From assembly GCA_021464525.1 (NCBI GenBank), contig JADRCO010001105.1:1-22541 (forward strand): DNA of 22,541 nucleotides, in the 5' to 3' direction. Shown here in pieces: positions 1-9,484 of the stretch. A model generated the notes under the pieces. It had not been told where the DNA came from, searched no databases, and was given only the letters and a program-made list of their open reading frames with translations. A program made the translations under genes and the position numbers. This DNA is from Rhizophagus sp. LPA8_4_AMF. Taxonomy: Eukaryota > Glomeromycota > Glomeromycetes > Glomerales > Glomeraceae. The stretch's first letter is position 1. Each line of letters begins with the position of its first letter.

Positions 1-200
1 AAATTTAACTATGGAGAACAAAGTCCTCTCACGTATGGCAAAATGCTAGTTTTTTAAAAAAAAATATAAAAAATTGTATTTTTTTTAAAAAAAATATAAA
101 AAATTGTATTTTTTTTAAAAAAAATAAAATAATTTTAAATTTTAAAAAAAAATAAAAAAAATTGCATTTTTTTAAAAAAGATAAATTTCAAAGTAACCTT
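1..200. repeat. A/T low-complexity tandem repeat
   Basis: From about 50 to 180 the sequence is almost only A and T, built from alternating T-runs and A-runs. A unit of roughly 38 bp, containing AAAAAATTGTATTTTTTTT, occurs about three times with decay to the right. There is no coding potential. It abuts the GC-rich palindromic cluster that follows. Confidence 0.7.
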
Positions 201-259
201 CGAAATTACCTTTGAAATTTCGCAGTGATCTGCACAATATGTAACATCCGGTGTAAAAA

Positions 260-740
260 TTCAATGATCATCCCGGGTAATGTTTACATCCAGGGTAGAT
301 GTTCAATAATCCAGGGTAATTGTTCAATAATCCAGGATGTTACCCTGGATACATCCAGGGTAAATACCCTAGATCTATCCAGGGTAAATCCTGGATGCAT
401 CCAGGGTGATCACCCGGGATGTATCTAGGGTCATCCTGGATTTTTGAACAGTACGGCACTTGATAATCCAGGGTAAATCCTGGATACATCCCGGGTAGTT
501 ACCCTGGATGCATCCAGGGTGGCCACCCTGGATTTTTGAACAGTATGGCGCTTTATAAAAATCTCTAGTACTACCCCGGATGTGCATCCAGGGTAACTAC
601 CCGGGATTTATGATCAACTACCCGGGATGCATCCAGGGTAAACTAGGGATTTTTGACCAACTACCCTGGATGCATCTAGGGTAAAACTAGGGATTCCATC
701 CAGGGTAACTACCCGGGGTTTTTGATCAGTACGGCGCTTC
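260..740. repeat. Cluster of 20-bp palindromic repeats (consensus near ACCCTGGATGCATCCAGGGT)
   Basis: The stretch is filled with copies and half-copies of a self-complementary 20-mer. Full copies are read at 342-361, 366-385, 388-407, 412-431, 477-496, 501-520, 620-639 and 663-682; the first four are spaced 22-24 bp apart. The copy at 501-520 is a perfect palindrome. Between groups lies a second motif, TTTTTGAACAGTACGGC followed by a CTT end, near 437, 531 and 718. Open frames on both strands here come from the repeat itself and are not genes. The GC content is far above the surroundings. Function is unknown; it could be satellite-like DNA or part of a mobile element. Confidence 0.85.
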
Positions 741-1041
741 ATATTTAATTATGTGATCGTTGCATGCAATAGGTTTGTGGTCACGTGATGTTTTCGCAAT
801 ATCATCTTTCGAGAATTATGTTGATTAGTCTTGTGAGGATGTTGTATTTTGAACGTATCCACTAATTTGACACCAATTATACAATAGGTCGAGTGCTAAC
901 CCATTTGGTCACGTGTCCATTTTTACGTGGTTTCTCCTTATCATCCCGTTCATAATCAGCCAATTTTAACGGATATACCATATCAATTTTTCTGATACCG
1001 GCCTCCATTTCTTGTTGACACTATAATTATTAAACAACGGT
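741..1041. other. Intergenic, no gene seen
   Basis: This stretch has near-normal base composition for the window and no convincing frame. It holds two CACGTG boxes in similar contexts (GGTCACGTG) at 782-787 and 910-915, which are typical bHLH binding cores in fungi. Whether they are used is unknown. Confidence 0.4.
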
Positions 1042-2286
1042 TTAAAAGTCATTTTCATTATTTGATACCTCATTATCTTCTTGAGATGGTACATAATTTG
1101 AGAAAGTCATATTCATTATTATTTGTGAATTGTAACTTGATTGTTGATCATACATTTGAACGGATAAAGAATTATTAATTTTTTGTTCTATATTTTCGCT
1201 TGTATTTGTATTTTCTCCAGCCAACAAAATATTTTCATTTATGTTCAAATTGGCCAGATCAGAAAATACTTGGTGTATATCAGGACTATCACCTGGATTG
1301 TCTTGCCAACATCCTAAAAATTATTTTTGCAAAATGTAAAATTTAGTGATAGTAATAATAGATCAGAAAGAAATTTAAACCGAATTCATACTTGTATAAA
1401 TATTAATGTAATCATCTGGTGTATCATCAATTGGAGTTTCTCTTTCTCCGTTTAAAATTCGTAATGTTAATGCTACTTCAGCATGAATCTCATCGCAAGA
1501 TTCAAATGGTTTTTTTCCAGATGATATTTCCCATAAGAGTACTCCAACACTATACACATCTGATTTCTTATCATTGTTATTTGTTTGATGTTTAAGACGT
1601 TGTGGATCAATATAAGGTACTTTCCCAAAAACATCTTTAACAGAATTTGATACTCCAGCTCTGCGTGAAAGACCAAAGTCTGTTAATTTGATCGCATTTT
1701 TATGAATCAAGATATTCTCAGAATGCTAAGAATATTAAATTAATATTTAAAATATTAGATTATTACTTCAAATTTTTTTTAAAAAACAAATTAATAAAAA
1801 AAAAAGGCTTAACTAAATCATTATGAACGATATCTTTTTGATGTATACATGAGACAGCATCAGCAATTTGAACTGCAAATTGTAATTTAATATTCCAATC
1901 TAATTTATTGAAATTATTTTTTAAATAATCTTTTAATGTACCACTATCTGCAAATTCGAGAATAAACAAGTAATTTGAATCTAAACTGCCTATTAAAATA
2001 ATATATATAAATAAATTTATCAACTCTATATTTAAAGTTAATGTATGCAATTTAAATTTTATAGCATATTATGTACTTACTTGTAATACTCGTAATACCG
2101 AAAAATTGAATGCAACAACGGTATTTGAATTTTTCCAATTAGCTTGATAAACTTTACCAAATCCTCCACTACCTATATGTTTTATATTTTGAAATTCACT
2201 ATAATCATGATAATTAATAAATTCATTAGTGATCCCTCTTTAATCCATTGGATATCATCATTTTCATTATTGGTACTGGTCTTCAT
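1042..2286 (-). pseudogene. Decayed TKL-type protein kinase gene, four exons
   Basis: Reading 2286 to 1042 gives exons 2286-2081, 1989-1814, 1725-1392 and 1313-1042. The introns are 91, 88 and 78 bp, starting GTAAGT, GTTAAG and GTATGA, each ending in AG and each joining in frame. Visible kinase parts in order are: glycine loop GSGGFGKVYQANW, hinge region FILEFADSGTLKDYL, catalytic loop HNDL joined across the intron to HSENIL, DFG in KLTDFGLSRR, a PYIDPQRL activation end, SDVYSVGVLLWEISSG, and a CWQDNPGDSPDI C-lobe end, followed by an Asn/Ser-rich tail. Exon 1 is broken. The frame opened by the ATG at 2286 runs to a stop before the glycine loop, consistent with a 1-bp loss near 2236. A second out-of-frame deletion near 2105 removes the ATP-anchoring lysine and helix C and joins directly to FFGITSIT. 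HRD has become HND, and the usual RP of the C-lobe is SP. It is a pseudokinase at best. It belongs to the family that is expanded in Glomeromycotina, which is inferred from style. Confidence 0.85.
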
Positions 2287-2674
2287 TTTTTTTAAGAGTT
2301 TTTTTTGGATTTTATAAGTTTTTATTCAACATATATAGTACATTGATGTGACACAATTCGGGCGGAATTTTCCATAGTGCTATGTTGTACAGTTATATGT
2401 TACGAAAATTACTGCGTCATTTTTATTATACTGTCCAAGTTAATTAACGTAATGTTTTTCATCATAACGAACTATAGCTACAGTCAGTAATCATTATAGT
2501 CGTTTTAATGTTGATGGATGAATTTCATGCAGGAATTAATAAAAAAATGAAATGACAAAAATGTACTTCTACTTCTCTTTTACCCACTAATTCTAGATCT
2601 TTTTTTCTAATTTTACTTATTTAGGAATAGTTAATAGTATAGAATTTGGAAGGGATTGGTTACAATATTATTCA

Positions 2675-2805
2675 TCAAATTTTTAGTTTGTGATTAACTT
2701 TTCCTTTTGAGACCAATGCTGTACCTTCGGGTTTAAAACATTCAGTTGGCAGTAGTATGGGCGAAGGCTTATGGCAAGGTTGCATTTGTCCTTTAATAAA
2801 TTGAC
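2675..2805 (-). other. Orphan terminal-exon-like coding stretch
   Basis: On the minus strand a frame open to TGA at 2675-2677 reads like real protein, with mixed composition (for example GQMQPCHKPSPILLPTECF followed by a Lys-rich end). It is preceded by a plausible acceptor: a 19-base T tract (A run at 2819-2837 on the plus strand), then ACTAAG, then TTGTAG. No upstream exon could be found within 1 kb. It may be a last exon of a gene whose remainder has gone, or chance. The family is not recognised. Confidence 0.3.
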
Positions 2806-2837
2806 CTACAATCTTAGTAAAAAAAAAAAAAAAAAAA

Positions 2838-4147
2838 TAAGAAATTATGATTAAAACCTCTAAAAAGAAAAGTTTTTGGCGAAACTTTTCTAATTATTTT
2901 TATTCTAGCACCACACACACGAAAGCAGTAACAAATTAATAAATTACATCAATTTGGTGGACAAAAACTTGGTTTTTTTTTATGGAAAAGATAAAATAAA
3001 AGAATTCGCTATTAAATACCAATAGAAAATGTCGCATGTCAATAAGAATTTTTTTTTTTATTTTTTATCTTTTTTTGTTAATAAATTTTTTTACTCTAAT
3101 GAATAATATTATTTAATATATTTTTTTATAGTATTTTTGATTGTTATTGAAATTTACATGTACTTATCGGTAGGTAATTTGTATTACATCAAAACAATAT
3201 TTATATAACATTGAAATAATAAAATCAATATAATCAGAACGTGATTTATACATATTATATAGAAAAAGGTTATCAAAAGTTGCTATTCGATCATTCAGCT
3301 TGAGTTTCACATAAAAAAAAAAATATTAACGGATTTTTATTTACATGAACAATAATATATAAATTTTTATTAGTCGAATCATTTAATCTGGTAATTAATT
3401 GTACGAGAATTATCATTGAAAACAAAATTGAATCGCTTAGAATTTTATGCTTTTAGGGTTTGTGTGGAAAGTAATTATAATTACACTGGCATCACGTCTC
3501 GATTACGTTATATTTCATGTTAGATTATCTTGCTCACAAGATTTTTTATTTAGTTACATACAGTAAATCGTCATCACAAATTTTTGCTATTTAAATAATA
3601 GTATCTTTCGCTCCAGAATTACAATGGTTTAACTCATTTTTAAATTACAAACACTAATTAATCGAATATATTATTTATATTCCATCAAAAGACACTCAAC
3701 TAATGAAAGAAAAAATCAACAAAAAAAAAACATATAAAAGAAAAAATCTGAAATCTTTACGTCATAGAGCGTTACTGACTGTGCTTTATCAATTATCAAT
3801 AAAAAAAGCCACTCTGATTAGTCAAATAAGGTCAATGTTACCACCCTTCTTTAATAAATACCCTGAGAATTTGTCAGAGAATTAAAAATCTAATGAGTAA
3901 TGATAAAACCGTATTAATCATTTTTTCATGTACTGATAAATTACTTTTTTTACTATGCTGTCGAAGTATATATTATTTGCTGTATTACGTCACTACAAGC
4001 CACCAAAAGTTTATGCAAGAGTCTATGTCACGATGTATTCAGAAAGTATATAATTTTCCTTCTTTTATAAACAAACTTAAAAATAATTTTTTGTCTCTAA
4101 ATTTAAAATTCTTCAGATATACCCTCGACGACACTATTCCATAACCA
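2838..4147. other. Intergenic / 5' region of the coiled-coil gene
   Basis: AT-rich sequence with several homopolymer A and T runs and no recognisable gene. Two short ATG frames on the plus strand (3703-3885 and 3893-4144) have Lys/Leu/Phe-rich, low-information translations and are more likely leader or chance. GAAAAGTTTTTGGCGAAACTTTTC near 2867-2890 is a small hairpin. A possible splice acceptor (TTCTTCAG) sits just upstream of the 4148 gene, so a non-coding first exon is conceivable. Confidence 0.35.
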
Positions 4148-4798
4148 ATGACCATGGACATAAAAGCTTCAAGTACTAGCCAGCAGAATGCATTTGAGGA
4201 GAAGATTGAAGTCTTAAAAGAAGAAACTTGTAACCTTATAGAAGAAATTGCAGGATATGCCGGTGACGGAAATACGAATGAATGCCTAAGAAGCTTAGAA
4301 AATCTAGAAAGTAAACTGAAGGATATTTATAAGACAATGGACAGTCTCTCTAACCGTGTGAATGAGGTAGAGAAGGAACTGAAAGAGTTGAAAGATCAAG
4401 TAAATTATATGAAGTTTTTCAGCGATTACCGGGATTGGGCGAGCTTATTCATACAAATGTTAACAAACAAGCTAGGAGGTGTAGATAACTGGTGTGATGC
4501 AGAAATGGGTCTTCATTATCACAATCGTAACGAGTCATTGACAAAGAAGGAATCTGCTTGTGTTGAACGTTTAATGAACTTATTAAAAGAAGATAAAGAC
4601 ATTGGATTAAATCTCACCGACATTAAATTATTATTAGAAGTGAGAGATACGAGTAATATTTTATTTCATAAAAACAATCAAACTTCAAGAGATGCAGAGA
4701 TGGAACTTGGTACTTATCCGGTTCCTGATAATTTAAAGATATACAAACCTCCATTGAAAAAAGCCTTTAAGGCAATGAGTAGATGGCGCCAGTCTTAA
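4148..4798 (+). CDS. Coiled-coil protein of unknown function, 216 aa
   Basis: A single uninterrupted frame of 216 residues. The N-terminal 90 residues are charged, with heptad-like Leu/Ile/Val spacing (about residues 44-90, ending ELKELKDQVNYMKF), which predicts a coiled coil. The remainder (about 91-216) is a mixed alpha-type region with conserved-looking aromatic blocks such as FSDYRDWASLFIQ, GGVDNWCDAEMGLHYH and PPLKKAFKAMSRW. There is no signal peptide, membrane segment or known catalytic motif. Two start codons are six bases apart, and the second (4154, context ACCATGG) fits the eukaryotic consensus better, so the protein may lack its first two residues. The GC and codon use look richer than the flanks, supporting a real gene. 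AATAAA boxes follow at 5010, 5079 and 5111. The family is not recognised; an intracellular oligomerising protein is the most that can be inferred. Confidence 0.7.
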   Translation: MTMDIKASSTSQQNAFEEKIEVLKEETCNLIEEIAGYAGDGNTNECLRSLENLESKLKDIYKTMDSLSNRVNEVEKELKELKDQVNYMKFFSDYRDWASLFIQMLTNKLGGVDNWCDAEMGLHYHNRNESLTKKESACVERLMNLLKEDKDIGLNLTDIKLLLEVRDTSNILFHKNNQTSRDAEMELGTYPVPDNLKIYKPPLKKAFKAMSRWRQS

Positions 4799-5009
4799 TT
4801 TAAATTTCAGGAAAGGGAATATTTTAATGTATTTGAATAGCTTGTTTGACTTTGATGAATTTGTAGTAAACATATTGATAAGATATACCAAGAGGTTATT
4901 TAGTTTTTTAAAGAAAATACTAATATTGTGCGTAACTATGTATGATAAAATATATTATATTAGCTTAGATCGGTAAATCTGTTTAATTAGAATTGACTTA
5001 TTCATAACA

Positions 5010-5116
5010 AATAAAATACTTTTTTTATGTTTGCGAAATATTTTTTAAGGAAATTTTATCATAGTTACATATTGTGCAATAAATGTTGCCTCTTGCAATA
5101 CTGTATATGAAATAAA
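5010..5116 (+). terminator. Candidate polyadenylation signals
   Basis: AATAAA hexamers occur at 5010-5015, 5079-5084 and 5111-5116, 210-320 bp past the stop of the coiled-coil gene. In DNA this AT-rich the hexamer is common by chance, so only their position behind an intact gene supports them. Confidence 0.3.
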
Positions 5117-5153
5117 GTAACCAAAATATAATTATGTTTTCACGTCTTTACTG

Positions 5154-5662
5154 CTATACTAACTTAAGAGCGTAATGATTTAGGACTATGTTCTCAGAAT
5201 ATGCTTCTAATACTTTCTCAAATGGAGTTCTCGGAGTTCCCGGTACTTTGATATTATCACAAGTTCAAATAACATTTTTTATTTTCTTGACTATCGATCC
5301 ACCATTCACAAATAAAATCCTCATGAACTTTTTTTGTATAAAGGACAGAATTGTGAGCGAAGTTTTCTGTAAATGTCTACTTCATGCACATCTTTACCAT
5401 GCCAAAGATTAATTACTATAAGCATAAATCGGGCTGTTTGAAACAATTTACTAGCAAATTAATAACCTCTGCATGTTCAGGACTCCCTTTCAATAGCATC
5501 CTTCTGTAGTGGAATGAACTGATTGTTTTGGAAGGTTTGGAACTTCTTGCCAGAAACGTGAATAGGTGTCTGAGACTTTGAAGATTTATCCATCTCACTT
5601 TGATGAATTCTTTGAACCGTTTCCATGGTTTAAGACTGATCAGGCGGCAATTCGGTAAGTGA
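5154..5662 (-). pseudogene. Broken gene of unrecognised family
   Basis: Protein-like sequence runs across about 500 bp of the minus strand but jumps between frames. First comes TELPPDQS, a stop, then an ATG at 5626 (context ACCATGG) opening 49 codons with GKKFQTFQNNQFIPLQKD, ending at 5477. After two further stops the same frame continues with INLWHGKDVHEVDIYRKL and stops at 5321. A shifted frame then gives VHEDFICEWWIDSQENK, and a third gives VPGTPRTPFEKVLEAYSE, stopping at 5154. The composition of each piece is typical of a folded protein, unlike the flanking DNA. At least three in-frame stops and two frameshifts argue against an active gene. I do not recognise the family; a domesticated or transposon-borne protein is possible. 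The longest single open frame (5416-5697) is in a different frame and looks like a shadow. Confidence 0.55.
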
Positions 5663-5699
5663 TAAAAACATTTTGTAAAAAAACAAATGTAATACATTA

Positions 5700-6867
5700 T
5701 TTTATTTAGACATTAATAGATATTTGTAAAATATTAAATATTAATTAAATATGATTTTTTATTACCTTAGATAAAATATTTAACAATTTAATGTCCCAGA
5801 GGTCCATCTTTTTCTTTGCAAGTAAAGAAAGTAAAAGAATGATAATATAAAATAATCATATGAGCACAAATTAATTTGCATAAGGATCACTATTATAAAA
5901 CCATAATATTAATAATATACACACGGAATGTAAAATCACTATTTATATCATTATATTTAAGAAAATTGTCACTTTCCAATTCTCATTATAACGAATAAAT
6001 TAAGAAGACAAAAAATTATTAAGTTAGCTTCATAAATTTCAATTTACATGAATTTATTTTTTTTTTTCATTTTTAATATAAAAAAAAAAAAAATCTTTTA
6101 TTATTATAATCATGATTTCACGAATTACGATTTATTAACAAATTACGATGACAATTAGGGATTAGGGAATTATTTAACAAATTTATTAAATATGCAATTG
6201 TTTAATTGTTTTATAAATACTAGCCAACAAGTTTCATTTGTGTGACAATAAAACTAGCCAAAATAATCGAAACAAAAAGAAAATAAAATCATACTAATTG
6301 TTTAGTAAAATCAAAGAATAATTAGATTTGCGTTGTTTAATATTAAAAAATTCGTTTTTCTTTTGTAATTTGTTTGATTATTAATAGCTAACATGTCATA
6401 TTGCATGATAATAAAGAGACAAAAGCAATAATTTATTTTTTTCGAATTCTTTGCATTATTTAATATTGATTGATAAAGCCACTTTATGTCATATTTTTGG
6501 TATGACAATAACAGATAACCAAAATATTCAAAAATAAAGTTTTTGTAAAATCATAATCATTTGATAAATCATTATTAATAAATCACTTTTATCACTTTTT
6601 TTCTTAGAAAAAGTTGATTTATCAAAAAAGTATAATTTTTACATGATCAATCATATTGATTAGTCCATTTTTTTACTTACTTTTTTATCATTTAGTCATA
6701 TTATTTTATCCATTCGCTGATAACCAGAAGTCTACATATACCCTCAACAATTTTCTCACGACTTATTTCAAACGACCTATTTCAAAACTTTTCTCACAAC
6801 TTATTTCAAAACGTTTCTCATGACTTTTAAACCTTTAGTTTATGCCACATATTATAGTTGACTATAG
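5700..6867. other. AT-rich intergenic with degenerate repeats
   Basis: No credible gene. Within 6230-6550 a motif of the form GTCATATTTnnGnATGACAATAA followed by AACnAnCCAAAATA recurs in degenerate form about 260 bp apart (near 6232-6280 and 6487-6530), with a weaker copy near 6394-6425. At 6751-6824 a short phrase, TTTTCTCACGACTTATTTCA, is repeated at 6751 and 6789 and in shortened form at 6813. Confidence 0.5.
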
Positions 6868-8003
6868 ACGGTGGTCTTCAAAGCTCAAAGGGTCATTTTA
6901 AAGTTTGACTGGTCTCCTGAAGCTAAAGGACATACGTATTTTGATAGGGATGATTTTTCTATAGCTTTTATCAAAGACATGCTGCTTTCATGTATCAATA
7001 GTCATCCTTTAACCCAATGTTGTGTTAGCAATTTAAATCATTCTGATAGAGCAATCATCCAGTAAGTGATAAGCAATAATAAAATAATCTGTGTAGTTAT
7101 ATTGCAATCCTGGCTTATCATAACCTACCACAAGGGTAGTCTACAAAGGTACTGGAATAAAAACGTGTATTAATGTATACACAAGTGCATGTGGGTAGTT
7201 CTCATCAAAGTCTTGAACCATCTATGCAAGTCTTGTAGATTTTCTTCTTTTTCATATTTAGTTTTTTTTTGTTTACTTATTTTGTGCCTAATTACAAATA
7301 TTTTAGCTTGCAGAAGAAGCACAGTAAGTTTTTTATTTTGAACTTTATAGTAAATGTAATTTAACCATTACATAAGATTCAATGCATAACAATTTATTCA
7401 TAATTTAAGGCCTATTATAATTTTCAGAAATATAATGTTCAGATATATTGAAGATACTGACAATTTGTCAGTCTATTTTGTGGATGGAAATTCTAGTGTG
7501 GAAGACTATTGTATAGTTGTTATGGTCAATTTCCTTATATCTTACGATATTAATGAAAAAATAGTTGCGTTTCATGTGGGTGAAGTATCAAGACTATTAC
7601 CTTATCATATGTTAGATTTGAATGAGGTAGTTAATAAAGACCCACCCAATCCAGTTTATAATGAAAGATCCTGACATTTTGATTGTCAATCTCGTCTATT
7701 CTACCTTACTCCCAAAATTTCCGAAAACTAATGGATCTTAATTAAATAATAGAAGATAATATAAAAGTCCATACTATACTTCTGGTGTTGTATAGTATAG
7801 CAGATAGTGTAAAACCTATACTTGAGATGGAAGATATTGAAGTTGGAACAGATAATGTGGGAAATATTATTTGTATATTATTTCATAGTGTCAAAAATAG
7901 AATAACGGAAGAATTATCACCAGAAGAGAGGGAAATTCATAAGAAAAAATCAAAAGAAAGGTCTGAGAGACTTCTTCATTGGTTTAAATCAAATTATTCA
8001 TGA
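6868..8003 (+). CDS. Unrecognised multi-exon gene, possibly decaying
   Basis: Three protein-like blocks lie in order. Block 1 (6868-7061) includes FDWSPEAKGHTYFDRDDFSI and ends at a strong donor GTAAGT at 7062. It has no in-frame ATG at its left end, but an acceptor-like TGACTATAG ends at 6867, so an upstream exon is implied. Block 2 (7428-7674) follows TTTTCAG. Joining 7061 to 7428 keeps the frame and gives a 366-bp intron, long for this genome. It contains SVYFVDGNSSVEDYCIVVMV and ends in TGA, but an overlapping frame from 7661 (MKDPDILIVNLVYSTLLPKF) continues to 7741, suggesting a frame slip near 7660. Block 3 (7746-8003) ends with a Lys/Glu/Arg-rich helix (EELSPEEREIHKKKSKERSE) and TGA at 8001-8003. 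The junction of blocks 2 and 3 is unresolved. No known domain is recognised. It is either a real gene with a mis-seen intron or an early pseudogene. Confidence 0.45.
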
Positions 8004-8844
8004 ATATAATATGTATTTGTATTGTATATTTTCAAATTTACATTATATTTTATTTTTCCTAGCATTTTATATTTCTTGTAATTACAATTGCAATGATTTT
8101 TTTTTATGAGAATAGTAATTTGTTGCTTGAATCTAATCCCTATAATAAATTAACCTGAGATGTTTTACATAATTATTATTATTGAAATACTATAAATGAA
8201 ACATTTAAGGTGTGTTATTATGAAAATTAAAGCAACTGACTTTTTTTTTATTGTTTTTTTATAAGCCGAAACTAATAAGTTCAATGCATAATAACTTATC
8301 CAGAAACTTCTTAAATGATGTTAGACTAGTAGTTCGCTCTCTCTGAATTCCGTGTTGAAGTATTATTATTCTAGTGATAATAGTAATAATGTAAAGCTAA
8401 ATTAGGTCGGAATTAGGATGAGATATTTTTTTGGTCATAATTATAATCACATGGTATAATTTTTTAATTTAACTTTGGTCATTTGTTATTTAGTCATTGG
8501 AATCAAAGACATGATATATTTCTGAACAATAAATATCGGTAACAAGGTCATACATCGTATCGGGGTACTTCAGAAAAATGAGTGTTGGGAAATCGGATCC
8601 GACAGATCGTAGCCATTTAAATGATTATTTTTGATACCATACCAGATTTATAGAATTTAACCGCCGGTAAAAAAATTTGCATAATCACTGTTTCAAATTT
8701 CTAATAAAAAAATGTGGATCTCTTTGATCGAAGATCATAAAAAAAAAAAATTAAAAATTTAAATCTTCTTTTAATTATTTCATTATTGATTGAAATTTTT
8801 TTTTCAATATGATCTCATAGAATTCAAGAGATTTTTTTTTTCTC
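8004..8844. other. Intergenic between the unknown gene and the ML pseudogene
   Basis: No gene seen. It contains one copy of a diverged direct repeat (8261-8345), and its right end forms the promoter region of the ML-domain copy. Confidence 0.4.
8261..8345 (+). repeat. Diverged direct repeat, copy 1
   Basis: ATAAGCCGAAACTAATAAGT through TTCGCTCTCTCTGA matches 9840-9916 (ATAAGTCCGGAACTAATAAA through CTCGCTCTTTCTGA) with one gap of about 12 bases. The shared core is TTCTTAAATGA followed by the T-A-G-(T)TCGCTCT block. The two copies flank the ML pseudogene. Confidence 0.7.
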
Positions 8845-8852
8845 TATAAAAA
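8845..8852 (+). promoter_or_regulatory. TATA box of the ML-domain copy
   Basis: TATAAAAA follows a T-rich stretch about 125 bp upstream of the ATG at 8975. The leader after it is A-rich (long A runs at about 8905-8925). This is a plausible old core promoter. Confidence 0.4.
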
Positions 8853-8974
8853 GGAAGTAATTCTGAAGCCAAGTTAGTTATAAAGAAAACTAAATTATTC
8901 ACAAAAAAAAACAAAAAAAAAAAATTAATGTGTACCAAATACTGTATTTGTCAAGCAATCTTTGCAAAGAATTC

Positions 8975-9484
8975 ATGAACCGAAATTTTATTATTATCAT
9001 TATTTTATTGGTTACATTGTCTATGATCAATGCCGTTCCACACCAACTTCGCAAAGGAGAAACTAATTTTGTTTCATGTCCAAGTTAGGATGTTATAACA
9101 CTCACAGTAAAAATTAATCCTGACCCTCCTGTTGCTAAAAAAAACCCGAGAGTTTTACTGTTTCCAGTACACTAAATGATGATATCGTCGCAGAAAAAAC
9201 CGTACTTATAATTGGATTTGTTGATTTGACCGGCGAAACTCTCTTAATTGCCCCTTATTTTCAGAATTTTACTAAATCAATTAAAGCTGGAACTCCATTT
9301 CAATAAGTGAACTAAAGGTTCAGACACCGATTAATTTCCTGATATATACATTATTGGAGTTATTGTTGGGAATCTAAGTGATGACATGTATGGCTGTGCA
9401 TTAGCCAAGTCTTCTGGAAAAGAAGAAGATCCTATTGCTGGTTACCCAATCGCAGAGCGTCCATACCCGATTGCCGAGCGTTAG
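8975..9484 (+). pseudogene. ML-domain (MD-2/NPC2-like) secreted lipid-binding protein, broken
   Basis: From the ATG at 8975 a signal peptide is clear (MNRNF, then an Ile/Leu-rich core, then SMINA-VP). It is followed by FVSCPS, the typical first ML strand with its cysteine. A TAG then falls where the family usually has Gly/Asp. The frame resumes with ITLTVKINPDPPVAKK, slips, and continues as FTVSSTLNDDIVAEKTVLII, GFVDLTGETL and FTKSIKAGTPF. It slips again (SISELKVQTPINF) and again (IYIIGVIVGNLSDDMYGCAL), the last holding the second family cysteine. It ends with a YPIAER repeat and TAG at 9482. One stop and about three frameshifts make it a pseudogene. ML proteins bind sterols or phospholipids and act outside the cell or in vacuoles; this family is often multi-copy in arbuscular mycorrhizal fungi (general knowledge, not tested here). 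Confidence 0.85.

Noticed and set aside
225..587. Open frames on both strands across the palindromic array
   Set aside because: The translations are repeats of the DNA motif (IQG, CIQG, DTSR type) and appear on both strands because the DNA is self-complementary.
3703..4144. Two short plus-strand ATG frames upstream of the coiled-coil gene
   Set aside because: Low-information Lys/Leu/Phe/Tyr composition, no recognisable motif and no shared frame; more likely leader or chance.
5188..5412. Plus-strand frame of 74 codons
   Set aside because: It is antisense to the better-supported minus-strand relic and has no family resemblance.
6311..6508. Minus-strand frame of 65 codons
   Set aside because: Asn/Ile/Lys/Tyr-dominated translation of AT-rich repeat sequence.
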